NCBI GenBank assembly: GCA_903887325.1
Contig: CAISPG010000035.1
Span: 1-43,019, forward strand
DNA from: an uncultured Burkholderiales bacterium
GTDB lineage: Bacteria; Pseudomonadota; Gammaproteobacteria; Burkholderiales; Burkholderiaceae_C
Length of the DNA: 43,019 nucleotides
Reading direction: 5' to 3'
Under the pieces are notes generated by a model. It had not been told where the DNA came from and searched no databases. It was given only the letters and a program-made list of their open reading frames with translations. A program made the translations under genes and the position numbers. Below, one piece after another: positions 6,412 through 15,165 of this stretch (within the stretch, counting starts at the first letter, position 1; each line of letters begins with the position of its first letter).

Positions 6412-8968
6412 GGATAATCACAATTCTACAAACAGCGCGATTCAACGCGCCTTTTTAAATATGCGACTGCTTTTTGTCTTGCCCGGACTCTATGTGAGTG
6501 TTTTATGCTGCGTTCTGTGGAGCGGTAAGGCATACGCACAGATACAGCAGCCCGCATTGCAAAGCAGTCAAGACTTGTTAAATCAAGAAAACCAATCATC
6601 TTGTGAAATTGATACCTACAGTGATGCCTGGTCAGGGGATGGTCTGAAACTTAAATCCAGCCTGGGACTGAACCCTAAACGCCAAAGCAAGGAAACTCAG
6701 CAGCAACCGGTTTATATAGACTCAGATAATTTGAACGGCCGCATTGATCTTGAAATCACTATGGATGGAGGCGTCAAGGTAAGGCGTGGAGAAACTCTTA
6801 TTAAGGCTGAAAGAATAGATTATTTTCAGCCCAATGACCAGGCTAAGGCCAGCGGCAAAGTTTATATGAACCGTGGTGGAAATGTCTTCACGGGCAGCTT
6901 GCTTGATTTAAAAATGGATGCCATGGACGGTTATATGCAAGATCCAGTGTTCTTTTTTAGCAAAGGAAACGGGCAAGGCACGGCAGAAAAAATGCAATTT
7001 ATCGATGATAAAAAAACCGTTGCAGAAAAGGCTAGCTACACGAGTTGTAAAAGAAAACCAGGCCCGGATTGGATGCCGGACTGGTTCATGAAAGCGGATC
7101 AAATCAGCTTTGATATGGATCAGAATGAAGCGGTTGCTAAAAATGCGCAATTGCTATTTTATGGTGTCCCCATATTGGCCTCGCCTGTATTGAGTTTTCC
7201 TCTTAACAGCGAAAGAAAATCCGGTTTTCTGGCGCCGACTTTTTTTATTGACAATCTGGGCGGCTTGGGAATGAGCCTACCGTATTACGTTAACTTAGCA
7301 CCGAACCGGGACTACACCATCACCACTACGCCTATGAGTCAAAGAGGTGTATTGTTCAGTAATGAGTTTCGGTATCTTGAAAGAAAAGGGCCTCAACAAC
7401 CGTTCGAAGGTACAGCATTGTTTGAATTTATGCCTGCGGATGAATTGCGTAGCAGCGAGCGTTGGGGCTTGAGTTTTCAACATAATGGCTGGGCCGACGA
7501 AAAACAAGGATATGCTTTTGCATTTGATATCAACAAGGTAAGCGACAACAACTATTGGAGCGATTTCACCAACCTCAATGTAGGTGCAAACAGTAAATTG
7601 ATTCAGCGCGTCTTACCCACAACCGTAAGTCTGGGAAAAGAATGGGGGACGCTTGCCGCAGGTGTGAATGTGACGCAATGGCAAACGCAGCAAGGAACAG
7701 ACTCCAGTTCGGCAATCGCTGCACCATTTGATAAATTGCCGCAACTGACCGTCAATTACATGCGCGCAGACATCGAAGGCTTTGACTGGACGGTCAATAC
7801 AGATTTGACGCATTTCAGTGTCAATCGAACTTTTTATTGCAGTTTTTACTCAAGCAGCGCATACTGCAATCAGCCAAACGCTTTGCGAATGGTTGCTAAT
7901 AATTATCTGAGCAGGCCATTTCTCACAAGTTACGGTTACATCACGCCGAAGCTGTCTTTAAGCGCACGTCAATACCAGTATGACGAAACTTATAAAGGAA
8001 CTTACGGTAATAGTGCTGCCTCCAACAGTGATGGCGTGGTGGTTCCCACATTCAGTCTGGATGCCGGCGCTGTACTGGAGCGACCTATGCAAATCTTCAA
8101 TAACAATTGGACCCAGACCATAGAGCCTAGGGCTTTTTATGTGTACACACCTTATCGTTACCAAAGTGATTTGCCGAATTACGATACCGGCAGCAATGAC
8201 TTTAACTTTGCAACCGTGTTTACCGAAAACTCTTTCTCAGGCCAGGATCGTATTTCCGATTCGCACACTTTGACTTTGGGCGGTACATCGCGCATGATCA
8301 ATCCAGAAACCGGTGCTGAAGGCGCGCGTTTTGGTTTGGCCCAGCGCTATCGATTTGCTGCACAGAATGTGTTGCTGGAACCAAATGCAACCGCTGTCAG
8401 CTCAGGTTACAGCGATATTTTGGGTGGTGCGAGTCTGTATTTGACGCCTAAACTGACGTTTGACAGTTTGGTGCAATACAACTACGAAGAAAGCCGTTCT
8501 GAACTCAAGTCCTATGGTTTTCGTTATAACCCCAGTGGTTATCGTGTCATCAACTTGGCTTACCGCTTTCAATACGAGGTATCTGAAGTCATAGATGTCA
8601 GTTGGCAGTGGCCTTTGAATGATTTGTGGCGGGATATAGGCATTGACCAAAGACAAGGTCAGGGAATGGGTGCCGGCCGTTGGTATTCAGTAGGCCGATT
8701 GAACTACAGCAAGTTTGACCAGCAACTCGTCGATGCTTTACTGGGTTTTGAATATGATGGCGGATGCTGGCTGGCCCGTGTAGCAGCGCAACGCACACAA
8801 TTAACTTTGACAACAGCCAACTCAAATTTAATGTTCCAATTGGAGTTCAATGATTTTTCCCGGGTGGGCTTGGGTTCCATGGGTTCGGTCAAAGACAATA
8901 TCTCCCGTTATCAAAATTTGCGCGAACCTTTCAAGTTTGCCCCCAGTCCATTTACACAATATGAATGA
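6410..8968 (+). CDS. lptD: LPS-assembly outer-membrane protein LptD
   Basis: LptD inserts lipopolysaccharide into the outer leaflet of the outer membrane with LptE. The 852-residue frame has an N-terminal export signal (hydrophobic run ending SGKAYA-Q near residue 43), an OstA/LptA-like beta-jellyroll around 100-240, and a long aromatic-rich beta-barrel to the C-terminus. Cysteines at about 65 and 213 fit the periplasmic members of the LptD disulfides. The C-terminal pair of E. coli seems to be a single Cys in DGGCWLARV, and an extra pair occurs in YCSFYSSSAYC. ATG 6461 gives a cleaner signal peptide and is an equally plausible start; neither has a strong Shine-Dalgarno. The region is visibly AT-richer than the 10-34 kb part. 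surA overlaps its stop. Confidence 0.96.
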   Translation: MDNHNSTNSAIQRAFLNMRLLFVLPGLYVSVLCCVLWSGKAYAQIQQPALQSSQDLLNQENQSSCEIDTYSDAWSGDGLKLKSSLGLNPKRQSKETQQQPVYIDSDNLNGRIDLEITMDGGVKVRRGETLIKAERIDYFQPNDQAKASGKVYMNRGGNVFTGSLLDLKMDAMDGYMQDPVFFFSKGNGQGTAEKMQFIDDKKTVAEKASYTSCKRKPGPDWMPDWFMKADQISFDMDQNEAVAKNAQLLFYGVPILASPVLSFPLNSERKSGFLAPTFFIDNLGGLGMSLPYYVNLAPNRDYTITTTPMSQRGVLFSNEFRYLERKGPQQPFEGTALFEFMPADELRSSERWGLSFQHNGWADEKQGYAFAFDINKVSDNNYWSDFTNLNVGANSKLIQRVLPTTVSLGKEWGTLAAGVNVTQWQTQQGTDSSSAIAAPFDKLPQLTVNYMRADIEGFDWTVNTDLTHFSVNRTFYCSFYSSSAYCNQPNALRMVANNYLSRPFLTSYGYITPKLSLSARQYQYDETYKGTYGNSAASNSDGVVVPTFSLDAGAVLERPMQIFNNNWTQTIEPRAFYVYTPYRYQSDLPNYDTGSNDFNFATVFTENSFSGQDRISDSHTLTLGGTSRMINPETGAEGARFGLAQRYRFAAQNVLLEPNATAVSSGYSDILGGASLYLTPKLTFDSLVQYNYEESRSELKSYGFRYNPSGYRVINLAYRFQYEVSEVIDVSWQWPLNDLWRDIGIDQRQGQGMGAGRWYSVGRLNYSKFDQQLVDALLGFEYDGGCWLARVAAQRTQLTLTTANSNLMFQLEFNDFSRVGLGSMGSVKDNISRYQNLREPFKFAPSPFTQYE

Positions 8969-10361
8969 AAACATGTGTTTAAAGATCAGAGTTGTCCTTA
9001 AACTTAGTTTGATGGCGCTCATGGGCTTGCATGGTCATAGCCTCTTGGCACAGTCGCTCAAACCCGGGGCAGGTATTCAGCCCGCCGCGGGTCTGAGTTT
9101 GCGAAATGCGGCAGCGACACCGGCTATAGAAACATCCTATCAATTGCAGGCGCTGGATTTCATCGTTGCTGTGGTGGATAACGAGCCCATCACCAATACG
9201 GAGGTGAATATTTTGGCCTCCATGGCGGATCCGGCTGCGGCCAAGTTGGGTAAAAGTGAGCTGTTACAGAATGCATTAGAAAATCTCATCAACGAATCAG
9301 CACAATTACAAGTTGCCAGGCAATTAAATATTCAGGTGTCAGCTGAGGAATTACAGCAAGCCATAGATCAGACTGCAAAGCGCAATAAATTAAGTATCGA
9401 AGATTTAAAGCAGCGATTGCTAGCCCAAGGCATGGGCTGGGAACGCTACCGTGCCCAAATCAAGAGACAAATACTTTTGCAAAGGGTTCGAGAGCGTGAG
9501 GTCATCAACCGCATCAAGGTTCAAGACTATGAAATCGAGAGCTTTTTGCAGGAAAACAGCAAGACACAACCTGGCAAAAATGACGACATACACATTGCCC
9601 ATATTTTATTGGCTGTGCCTGAAAAAGCCGATGCCGCTGAGGTGACGCGTATTTTCAACAAGGCTGAGGAAGTACTGAAAAAAATCAAGGCCGGGGAAGA
9701 CTTCAGCAAACTTGCTGCACAGAATTCAAGCGCCCCTGACCGCGCCAATGGCGGCCAACTCGGTATGCGCAGCCCGGACAAATACCCTTCATTGTTTGTT
9801 GATGCTGTTCAGTCACTGCCGGTCGGCGGCGTTACCGGCCCGCTGCGCTCGGGTGCTGGCTTTCATATTTTGAAGCTGCTGGAACGAAAGTCGCCGAATG
9901 CCCTGCCCACGAGCATTAATCAAACCCGTGCCCGGCATATTTTGCTCAGGCCCGGCGGTCAACTGAGCCAGGACTCGGCGCGCGCACAACTGGCCGGTTA
10001 CAAAATCCAAATAGAGGCCGGTAAGTCTACTTTCGAAGAGTTGGCCATTCAATTTTCACAGGATGCCAGTGCCACACAGGGCGGAGACCTGGGCTGGGCC
10101 AATCCCGGCATGATGGTGCCGGAATTTGAAAAGGTCATGGATGCGTTGCAGCCAGGTGAAATCGCTGACCCTGTGATATCTCGCTTCGGCGTGCATTTGA
10201 TTCAGGTGCTGGAGCGGCGCGAGTCGCCGCTGAGCCTGCGTGATAAACAGGAGTTGGCGCGCAATATCCTGCGGGAACGCAAGTTTGAAGAAACGCGGAA
10301 GAACTGGGAGCGTGAAGTGCGCGGGCGCGCTTATGTGGAATACCGTGATCCGCCGCAATAA
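8961..10361 (+). CDS. surA: periplasmic peptidyl-prolyl isomerase / chaperone SurA
   Basis: SurA escorts outer-membrane proteins, LptD included, through the periplasm. The 466-residue product has a signal peptide ending around HSLLA-Q (residue 30), an N-terminal chaperone region, and two parvulin domains: about 208-308 (HIAHILL to FHILKLLE) and 322-420 (RARHILL to VHLIQVLERR). The start at 8961 overlaps the lptD stop by 8 bp, giving coupling between chaperone and client. A second ATG four codons on is possible. The frame opens further upstream inside lptD, but that stretch has no export signal at its start. In many relatives pdxA lies between surA and rsmA; here it is absent. Confidence 0.95.
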   Translation: MNENMCLKIRVVLKLSLMALMGLHGHSLLAQSLKPGAGIQPAAGLSLRNAAATPAIETSYQLQALDFIVAVVDNEPITNTEVNILASMADPAAAKLGKSELLQNALENLINESAQLQVARQLNIQVSAEELQQAIDQTAKRNKLSIEDLKQRLLAQGMGWERYRAQIKRQILLQRVREREVINRIKVQDYEIESFLQENSKTQPGKNDDIHIAHILLAVPEKADAAEVTRIFNKAEEVLKKIKAGEDFSKLAAQNSSAPDRANGGQLGMRSPDKYPSLFVDAVQSLPVGGVTGPLRSGAGFHILKLLERKSPNALPTSINQTRARHILLRPGGQLSQDSARAQLAGYKIQIEAGKSTFEELAIQFSQDASATQGGDLGWANPGMMVPEFEKVMDALQPGEIADPVISRFGVHLIQVLERRESPLSLRDKQELARNILRERKFEETRKNWEREVRGRAYVEYRDPPQ

Positions 10362-10376
10362 ATCATTAAGCCGCTG

Positions 10377-11150
10377 ATGGCGCAACACCAGGCGCGCAAA
10401 CGTTTTGGCCAGCATTTTCTGACCGATGGTGCAGTGATTGATCAAATAGTTCAAGCCATAGCGCCTCAACCTGGTGACGCCATGGTTGAAATCGGGCCAG
10501 GCCTGGCTGCCATGACCCAGCCGCTGGTAGAGCGGCTCGGGCGAATGCATGTGATCGAGTTGGACCGGGATCTGGCGCACCGGTTGCGCGAACACGCTCA
10601 ACTGGATGTCACCCAAGCCGATGTGTTAAAAGTGGATTTCACTGAACTGGCCGTCACCATGCAGACCGGTCAATTGCGGGTGGTCGGCAACCTGCCCTAC
10701 AACATCTCTACACCTATACTTTTTCATTTGCTTGAGCATGTCGCCGTCGTCAAGGATCAGCATTTCATGCTGCAAAAAGAAGTGGTCGAGCGCATGGTTG
10801 CGGTGCCGTCTACCGCGCATTACGGCCGCTTGAGTGTGATGCTGCAATGGCGTTACGACATGGAAATGGTATTGCTGGTCGGTCCCCAGGCGTTTGATCC
10901 GCCGCCGCGGGTAGACAGTGCGATGGTCAGAATGCTGCCGCATACCAATGGAGCGGCGGTCGATGCGAAGTTGTTGAGTGAACTGGTTCAGGTGGCGTTC
11001 AGCCAAAGGCGCAAATTGCTGCGCCATACCCTGGGACGATGGCTGACGGAGCGTGGTTTCAGCGGCGACTTTGATGTGCAGCGCCGTGCCGAGGAAGTGC
11101 CGGTGCAGCAATACCTGGCGCTGGCGCAGACCTTGTCAGAACAGGCTTAA
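10377..11150 (+). CDS. rsmA: 16S rRNA (adenine-1518/1519-N6)-dimethyltransferase
   Basis: RsmA (KsgA) dimethylates A1518 and A1519 of 16S rRNA late in small-subunit assembly. The 257-residue product shows the conserved GQHFLTD start, the SAM motif [11 protein letters not shown], the catalytic NLPYNIST and the [11 protein letters not shown] signature. It lies 15 bp after surA in the lptD-surA-rsmA transcription unit. The ATG at 10377 fits the family start although its Shine-Dalgarno is poor. Convergent with the acyl-CoA synthetase gene only 21 bp away; no obvious terminator lies between them. Confidence 0.97.
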   Translation: MAQHQARKRFGQHFLTDGAVIDQIVQAIAPQPGDAMVEIGPGLAAMTQPLVERLGRMHVIELDRDLAHRLREHAQLDVTQADVLKVDFTELAVTMQTGQLRVVGNLPYNISTPILFHLLEHVAVVKDQHFMLQKEVVERMVAVPSTAHYGRLSVMLQWRYDMEMVLLVGPQAFDPPPRVDSAMVRMLPHTNGAAVDAKLLSELVQVAFSQRRKLLRHTLGRWLTERGFSGDFDVQRRAEEVPVQQYLALAQTLSEQA

Positions 11151-11171
11151 GCGGCTGTTGTGCAAAGCGTT

Positions 11172-12779
11172 TTAAGTGTTCAGTGTTTTCAACAGCGTCT
11201 CGCGCATTTGTCGTTTCATCAATTTGCCGTTGGCGTTGCGCGGCAAGGGCTGGTTGCTGAGGGTGAAGCTCTCGGGCACTTTTTCACGCGACAGTCGCGT
11301 GCTGCAAAAAACGGTTAGCTCTTCAGCACTGACAGCATCGCGCAAAGAGATGAACGCGTGTACACGCTCTCCCAGAACGGGACAAGGCTTGGCCACAATC
11401 GCGCATTCAGCCACTGCCGGGTGCTGGTACAAAGTGTTTTCAACCTCGATGCAGTAAATCTTATAACCACCCCGGTTCAGCATGTCTTTTTTGCGATCCA
11501 GGATACGGACATAGCCTTGTGCATCCAGACTGCCCATGTCGCCGGATTTCCAGTAGCCGTCGACAAACTCTTTGGCGGTGGCCTCAGGGTTGTTCCAGTA
11601 GCCGGCGACCACCATAGGGCCTTTGATCCAGATCTCGCCCATGTCACCGGCGGGCCGTGACATTCCGTCATCGTCGACCACTTTGATGTCAGAGCAAGCC
11701 AGCGGCTGGCCGACGGTGTCATTGTGCAAAGGCGTCATCCCCGGCGGCATCATGGTGGCGGGGGAAGTAGTTTCGGTGGCGCCATAGCAGTTCATCAGTA
11801 CCAAAGCAGGTAAGGTGCGGGCCATGGCTTCGATGCTGGCCACCGGCATGGGTGCGCCGCCATAGGCGCCGACCCGCCAATGGCGCAAATCCATGTGGCC
11901 GAAATCAGCCTGTAACAAACACAGGTTGTACATGGCAGGCACCATGATGGTGTAAGTCATTTTTTCCTGCTGAGCGAGCTGCAAAAACGCAGCAGCTTTG
12001 AAGCTCGGCAATATGACCATGGTGCCAGCCACATGCAGCATAGTGGTGACCAATGCAACCAGTCCTGTGACATGGCTTAAGGGCACGGCTGCCAGGCCCA
12101 CGTCGTTCATGCCCAAAGCCATACCGGCTTGGTAATGCATGCTTGAATGGACGATTCCCAGGTGACTCAACATGGCGCCTTTAGGTCTTCCGGTGGTGCC
12201 TGAGGTGTACAAAATGACAGCAGGATCTTCTTCTTGAACCGGGGCCGGCTTGTCCAGTTGTTCTGAGGACAACAGCGAATCAAAGTCCAGCGCTCCAGCG
12301 CAGCCGTCAAAACTGACGCGCCAGCGCATGCCTGGCAGGCTGTCAGATGAAGGCACCACATCTGCAAGAGATGACTCGTGCACCAGCATCACGGCAGCGC
12401 AGTGTTCCAGCATGTAATGCAGGCCCGGGGTTTGTTCACGGATGCTGATCGGCACCGTGATGGCTCCTAAGCGGGTGGCGGCCAGCAAGCACAACACAAA
12501 CTCGATGCGGTTGCCCAGCAGCAAAGCAATGCGGTCGCCCGGCTGTATGCCCAGTTGTTGCCAAGCGGCCGCCAATTGAGCGACACGCCGGTTTAACTCT
12601 GAATAGCTGAGCCGCGTGTTGTCACAGACCAGGGCAGTGCCGTGGGGATTGACGGTAACAGCGTTTTCCAGCAAAGCGTGCAGGCATTGCGGCCTGCCGG
12701 TAAAACAGCGCAAAGCACGCGCAGGTTGAAAATGGTGTTCCAGTTGCTGTTGCGGCCAACTCACCTCAAACGCGCTCAT
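11172..12779 (-). CDS. AMP-forming acyl-CoA synthetase (class I adenylate-forming)
   Basis: This 535-residue enzyme activates a carboxylic acid to acyl-AMP and then acyl-CoA. The P-loop-like YTSGTTGRPKGAM lies near residue 200, the A5 motif NCYGATETT and A7 motif WKSGDMGSLD follow, and the A10 lysine is in NGKLMKR near the C-terminus. It resembles fatty-acid or aryl-CoA ligases, but the substrate cannot be read from sequence. ATG 12779 has AAAGG at a good distance; an upstream in-frame ATG and TTG add only six residues. It stands alone, 67 bp downstream of the pckG stop on the same strand, with no partner gene hinting at its substrate. Confidence 0.88.
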   Translation of the reverse strand: MSAFEVSWPQQQLEHHFQPARALRCFTGRPQCLHALLENAVTVNPHGTALVCDNTRLSYSELNRRVAQLAAAWQQLGIQPGDRIALLLGNRIEFVLCLLAATRLGAITVPISIREQTPGLHYMLEHCAAVMLVHESSLADVVPSSDSLPGMRWRVSFDGCAGALDFDSLLSSEQLDKPAPVQEEDPAVILYTSGTTGRPKGAMLSHLGIVHSSMHYQAGMALGMNDVGLAAVPLSHVTGLVALVTTMLHVAGTMVILPSFKAAAFLQLAQQEKMTYTIMVPAMYNLCLLQADFGHMDLRHWRVGAYGGAPMPVASIEAMARTLPALVLMNCYGATETTSPATMMPPGMTPLHNDTVGQPLACSDIKVVDDDGMSRPAGDMGEIWIKGPMVVAGYWNNPEATAKEFVDGYWKSGDMGSLDAQGYVRILDRKKDMLNRGGYKIYCIEVENTLYQHPAVAECAIVAKPCPVLGERVHAFISLRDAVSAEELTVFCSTRLSREKVPESFTLSNQPLPRNANGKLMKRQMRETLLKTLNT

Positions 12780-12846
12780 GCCTGACCTTTGCATCAAAAA
12801 AATAAAACCGGATGATGCCAGAAACTGTCAATAAGACAGCCGCATG

Positions 12847-14679
12847 TCAAGCATCCAGGCGCAAAGCAATCGCTGTTTTGGTCGCGGTCAGTTCAGCCGG
12901 CAAGTGGTAAGCCAGTTGTGTGAACAGCACTTCGTGCAATTTCAGCTCTTCTACCCAAGCCGCTTTGTCGATATGTGTCACGGTTTGGAATTGCTGCGGT
13001 GTGAAGTCCAAACCGGTCCAGGTGATTTCTTCGTAGTTCGGGCTGATGCCGAAGACGTTTTCACGGCCTTTGGCCTGGCCTTCGATGCGGTCAATCATCC
13101 ACTTAAGCACGCGCATGTTTTCGCCGTAACCCGGCCAGACGAACTTGCCGTCATCGCCTTTGCGGAACCAGTTGACGCAGAAGATGGCCGGCAAACGCGC
13201 GCCTGTGCTTTTCAAAGTGTCGCCCATGTTCAGCCAATGCTGGAAATAGTCGCTCATGTTGTAGCCCATGAACGGCAGCATGGCGAACGGATCGCGGCGC
13301 ACCACGCCTTGCTGGCCGGCGGCAGCGGCGGTGGTTTCCGAGCCCATGGTGGCCGCCATGTAAACGCCTTCGGTCCAGTTGCGCGCCTGCGTCACCAGGG
13401 GCACGGTGGTCGAGCGGCGGCCGCCGAAAATAAAAGCATCAATTTTTACACCGGCGGCGTCATCCCAGGCGCTGTCCAGCGCCGGGTTGTTGGTGGCCGC
13501 CACGGTGAAGCGTGCATTCGGGTGCGCAGCTTTGGCACCGGTTTCTTTGGCAATGGCAGGTGTCCAGTCTTTGCCTTGCCAGTCGATCAGGTGATCCGGC
13601 AAATGGCCAGTGTCTTTTTCCATGCCTTCCCACCAGACATCGCCGTCGTCGGTCAAAGCCACATTGGTGAAGATGACGTTCTTGTCCAGACTGGCCATGC
13701 AATTCGGGTTGGTGTGGAAGTTGGTGCCGGGAGCGACGCCGAAATAACCGGCTTCCGGGTTGATGGCGCGCAAATCACCGTTAGAACTTGGTTTGATCCA
13801 GGCGATGTCGTCACCGATGGTCGTGACCTTCCAACCGTCAAAACCGGCAGGCGGCACCAGCATGGAGAAATTGGTCTTGCCGCAGGCGCTGGGAAAAGCC
13901 GCTGCCACATGGAATTTTTTGCCTTGCGGGCTGGTCAATCCGAGGATCAACATGTGCTCGGCCAGCCAGCCTTGGTCGCGGCCCATGTTGGAGGCGATGC
14001 GCAGCGCAAAACATTTTTTGCCCAGCAAAGCGTTGCCGCCATAGCCTGATCCGTAAGACCAGATTTCCCGGGTCCGGGGGTAATGCACGATGTATTTGGT
14101 GCTGTTGCATGGCCAGGCCACGTCTTTTTGCCCGGCAGTCAATGGCGCGCCAACGGTGTGCACACAAGGTACGAAATCGCCGTCTTCGCCCAAAACGTCA
14201 AACACGGCGCGGCCCATGCGGGTCATGATGCGCTGGTTCACTGCTACATAAGCGCTGTCGCTCAACTCGATACCGATGTGCGCGATGGGCGAACCCAGCG
14301 GGCCCATGCTGAATGGCACCACGTACATGGTGCGGCCTGTCATGCAGCCGTCAAACAAGGGTTGCAAGGTGCTGCGCATTTCGCCCGGGTCCATCCAGTT
14401 GTTGGTAGGACCGGCGTCTTCTTTTTTCTCGGAGCAAATATAGGTACGGTCTTCCACCCGGGCCACGTCGCTGGGGTCAGAGCAGGCCAGGAATGAATTC
14501 GGGCGTTTGGCAGGATTGAGTTTTTTAAACGTACCGGCGTCGACCAGTTGCTGGCACAGGCGCTGGTACTCTTCTTCACTGCCGTCGCACCAGTAAACCT
14601 GATCCGGTTTGCACAAGGCGACCATGTCCTCTACCCAGGCTTTGAGCCTGGCGTGCTTCACATATGCAGGTGGGTTCAT
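12847..14679 (-). CDS. pckG: phosphoenolpyruvate carboxykinase (GTP)
   Basis: This enzyme interconverts oxaloacetate plus GTP with PEP plus CO2 plus GDP, the entry step of gluconeogenesis. The 610-residue product has the GTP-class kinase loop FPSACGKTN at 262-270 with the reactive Cys at 266, metal-site DDIAW near 290, and PEP-binding [12 protein letters not shown] near 211-222. ATG 14679 is preceded by AGGAG six bases upstream; the longer frame adds only MIEECL. A hairpin followed by six U residues lies just before the Shine-Dalgarno (see 14696-14735), so expression may be attenuated. The full antisense strand is also open over about 400 codons; that is a shadow. Confidence 0.97.
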   Translation of the reverse strand: MNPPAYVKHARLKAWVEDMVALCKPDQVYWCDGSEEEYQRLCQQLVDAGTFKKLNPAKRPNSFLACSDPSDVARVEDRTYICSEKKEDAGPTNNWMDPGEMRSTLQPLFDGCMTGRTMYVVPFSMGPLGSPIAHIGIELSDSAYVAVNQRIMTRMGRAVFDVLGEDGDFVPCVHTVGAPLTAGQKDVAWPCNSTKYIVHYPRTREIWSYGSGYGGNALLGKKCFALRIASNMGRDQGWLAEHMLILGLTSPQGKKFHVAAAFPSACGKTNFSMLVPPAGFDGWKVTTIGDDIAWIKPSSNGDLRAINPEAGYFGVAPGTNFHTNPNCMASLDKNVIFTNVALTDDGDVWWEGMEKDTGHLPDHLIDWQGKDWTPAIAKETGAKAAHPNARFTVAATNNPALDSAWDDAAGVKIDAFIFGGRRSTTVPLVTQARNWTEGVYMAATMGSETTAAAAGQQGVVRRDPFAMLPFMGYNMSDYFQHWLNMGDTLKSTGARLPAIFCVNWFRKGDDGKFVWPGYGENMRVLKWMIDRIEGQAKGRENVFGISPNYEEITWTGLDFTPQQFQTVTHIDKAAWVEELKLHEVLFTQLAYHLPAELTATKTAIALRLDA

Positions 14680-14695
14680 CAAACACTCCTCGATC

Positions 14696-14735
14696 AAAAA
14701 ATTAAGGTCAGCGTCCGACAGTGAGGCGCTGACCT
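14696..14735 (-). promoter_or_regulatory. attenuator-like hairpin in the pckG leader
   Basis: Plus-strand 14705-14713 (aggtcagcg) and 14727-14735 (cgctgacct) form a perfect 9-bp inverted repeat with a 13-nt spacer. In the pckG transcript the stem is followed by UAA and six U residues, then AGGAG and the start codon. It could be an intrinsic terminator or attenuator, or its DNA palindrome could be an operator. A possible -10 (TAGAAT on the minus strand, 14770-14775) would start transcription upstream of it. Nothing else recognisable was seen in the rest of 14680-14846. Confidence 0.5.
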
Positions 14736-14846
14736 CAATCCTTTGGCCCGTGGTGTGAGCGGGTCGGTCATTCTATGAATGTCTGAGGCTTGAGAAGCTG
14801 ACAAAATGGTGGTGTTACAAGCGAACAAAAGCAGACAAAAGATATA

Positions 14847-14869
14847 AAAAAACGCCCGCAGGCGTTTTT
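14847..14869 (-). terminator. rho-independent terminator after the 44-residue membrane protein gene
   Basis: An 8-bp stem (AAAACGCC with GGCGTTTT) around a 4-nt loop is flanked by A- and T-runs on both sides. On the minus strand it ends in a long T-tract, so it should terminate transcripts coming from 14912-15046. It could also work weakly on the plus strand. A second inverted repeat, GACGTC at 14881-14886 and 14896-14901, lies between it and the small gene. Confidence 0.8.
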
Positions 14870-14911
14870 GGTACCGGCCCGACGTCAGATACCTAGACGT
14901 CTACAACAGGC

Positions 14912-15046
14912 TCAGGCCATGAAAACAGCGATGAATGCCAGCAGGAAAATCAGCACAGCGCCACCGATAGGCAACACAATAGGCATCAGGGGAACAATGG
15001 ATTCGACCACATCGGTGGAATCTGCGTCTTGAGAATGGTCAGACAT
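14912..15046 (-). CDS. small single-span membrane protein, 44 residues
   Basis: The ATG at 15046 follows AAAGG seven bases upstream. The frame encodes 44 residues: a short acidic, hydrophilic N-terminus (MSDHSQDADSTDVVES) and then a hydrophobic stretch from about residue 17 to the end, broken by Pro and Gly-Gly around 22-29. It ends in a stop 40-odd bases before a strong terminator. A good ribosome-binding site, a clean hydrophobic segment and its own terminator argue for a real gene despite the length. I do not recognise the family. Orientation and spacing make it independent of pckG and of the divergent metH half. Confidence 0.65.
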   Translation of the reverse strand: MSDHSQDADSTDVVESIVPLMPIVLPIGGAVLIFLLAFIAVFMA

Positions 15047-15165
15047 GGCATTACCTTTGAACGGAAACAGAATGCTATTCTAAAACACAGTAGCTGACCG
15101 CAAACTGTCGGCGAAAATAGCGCAACAGACCCGCCGTGCTGCGCCGGCCCTTTTCAAAGACCTAC

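Noticed and set aside
12844-14049. A 401-codon open frame on the plus strand, antisense to pckG
   Set aside because: pckG is certain from its motifs. In GC-rich coding DNA the opposite strand often stays open, and the translated product is His/Arg/Ala-rich low-information sequence without domains.
15047-15165. Possible riboswitch before the first metH half
   Set aside because: I looked for SAH-type blocks (AGGAGCG, CCAGGCT, AACGGCGCT) and the cobalamin box and found none.
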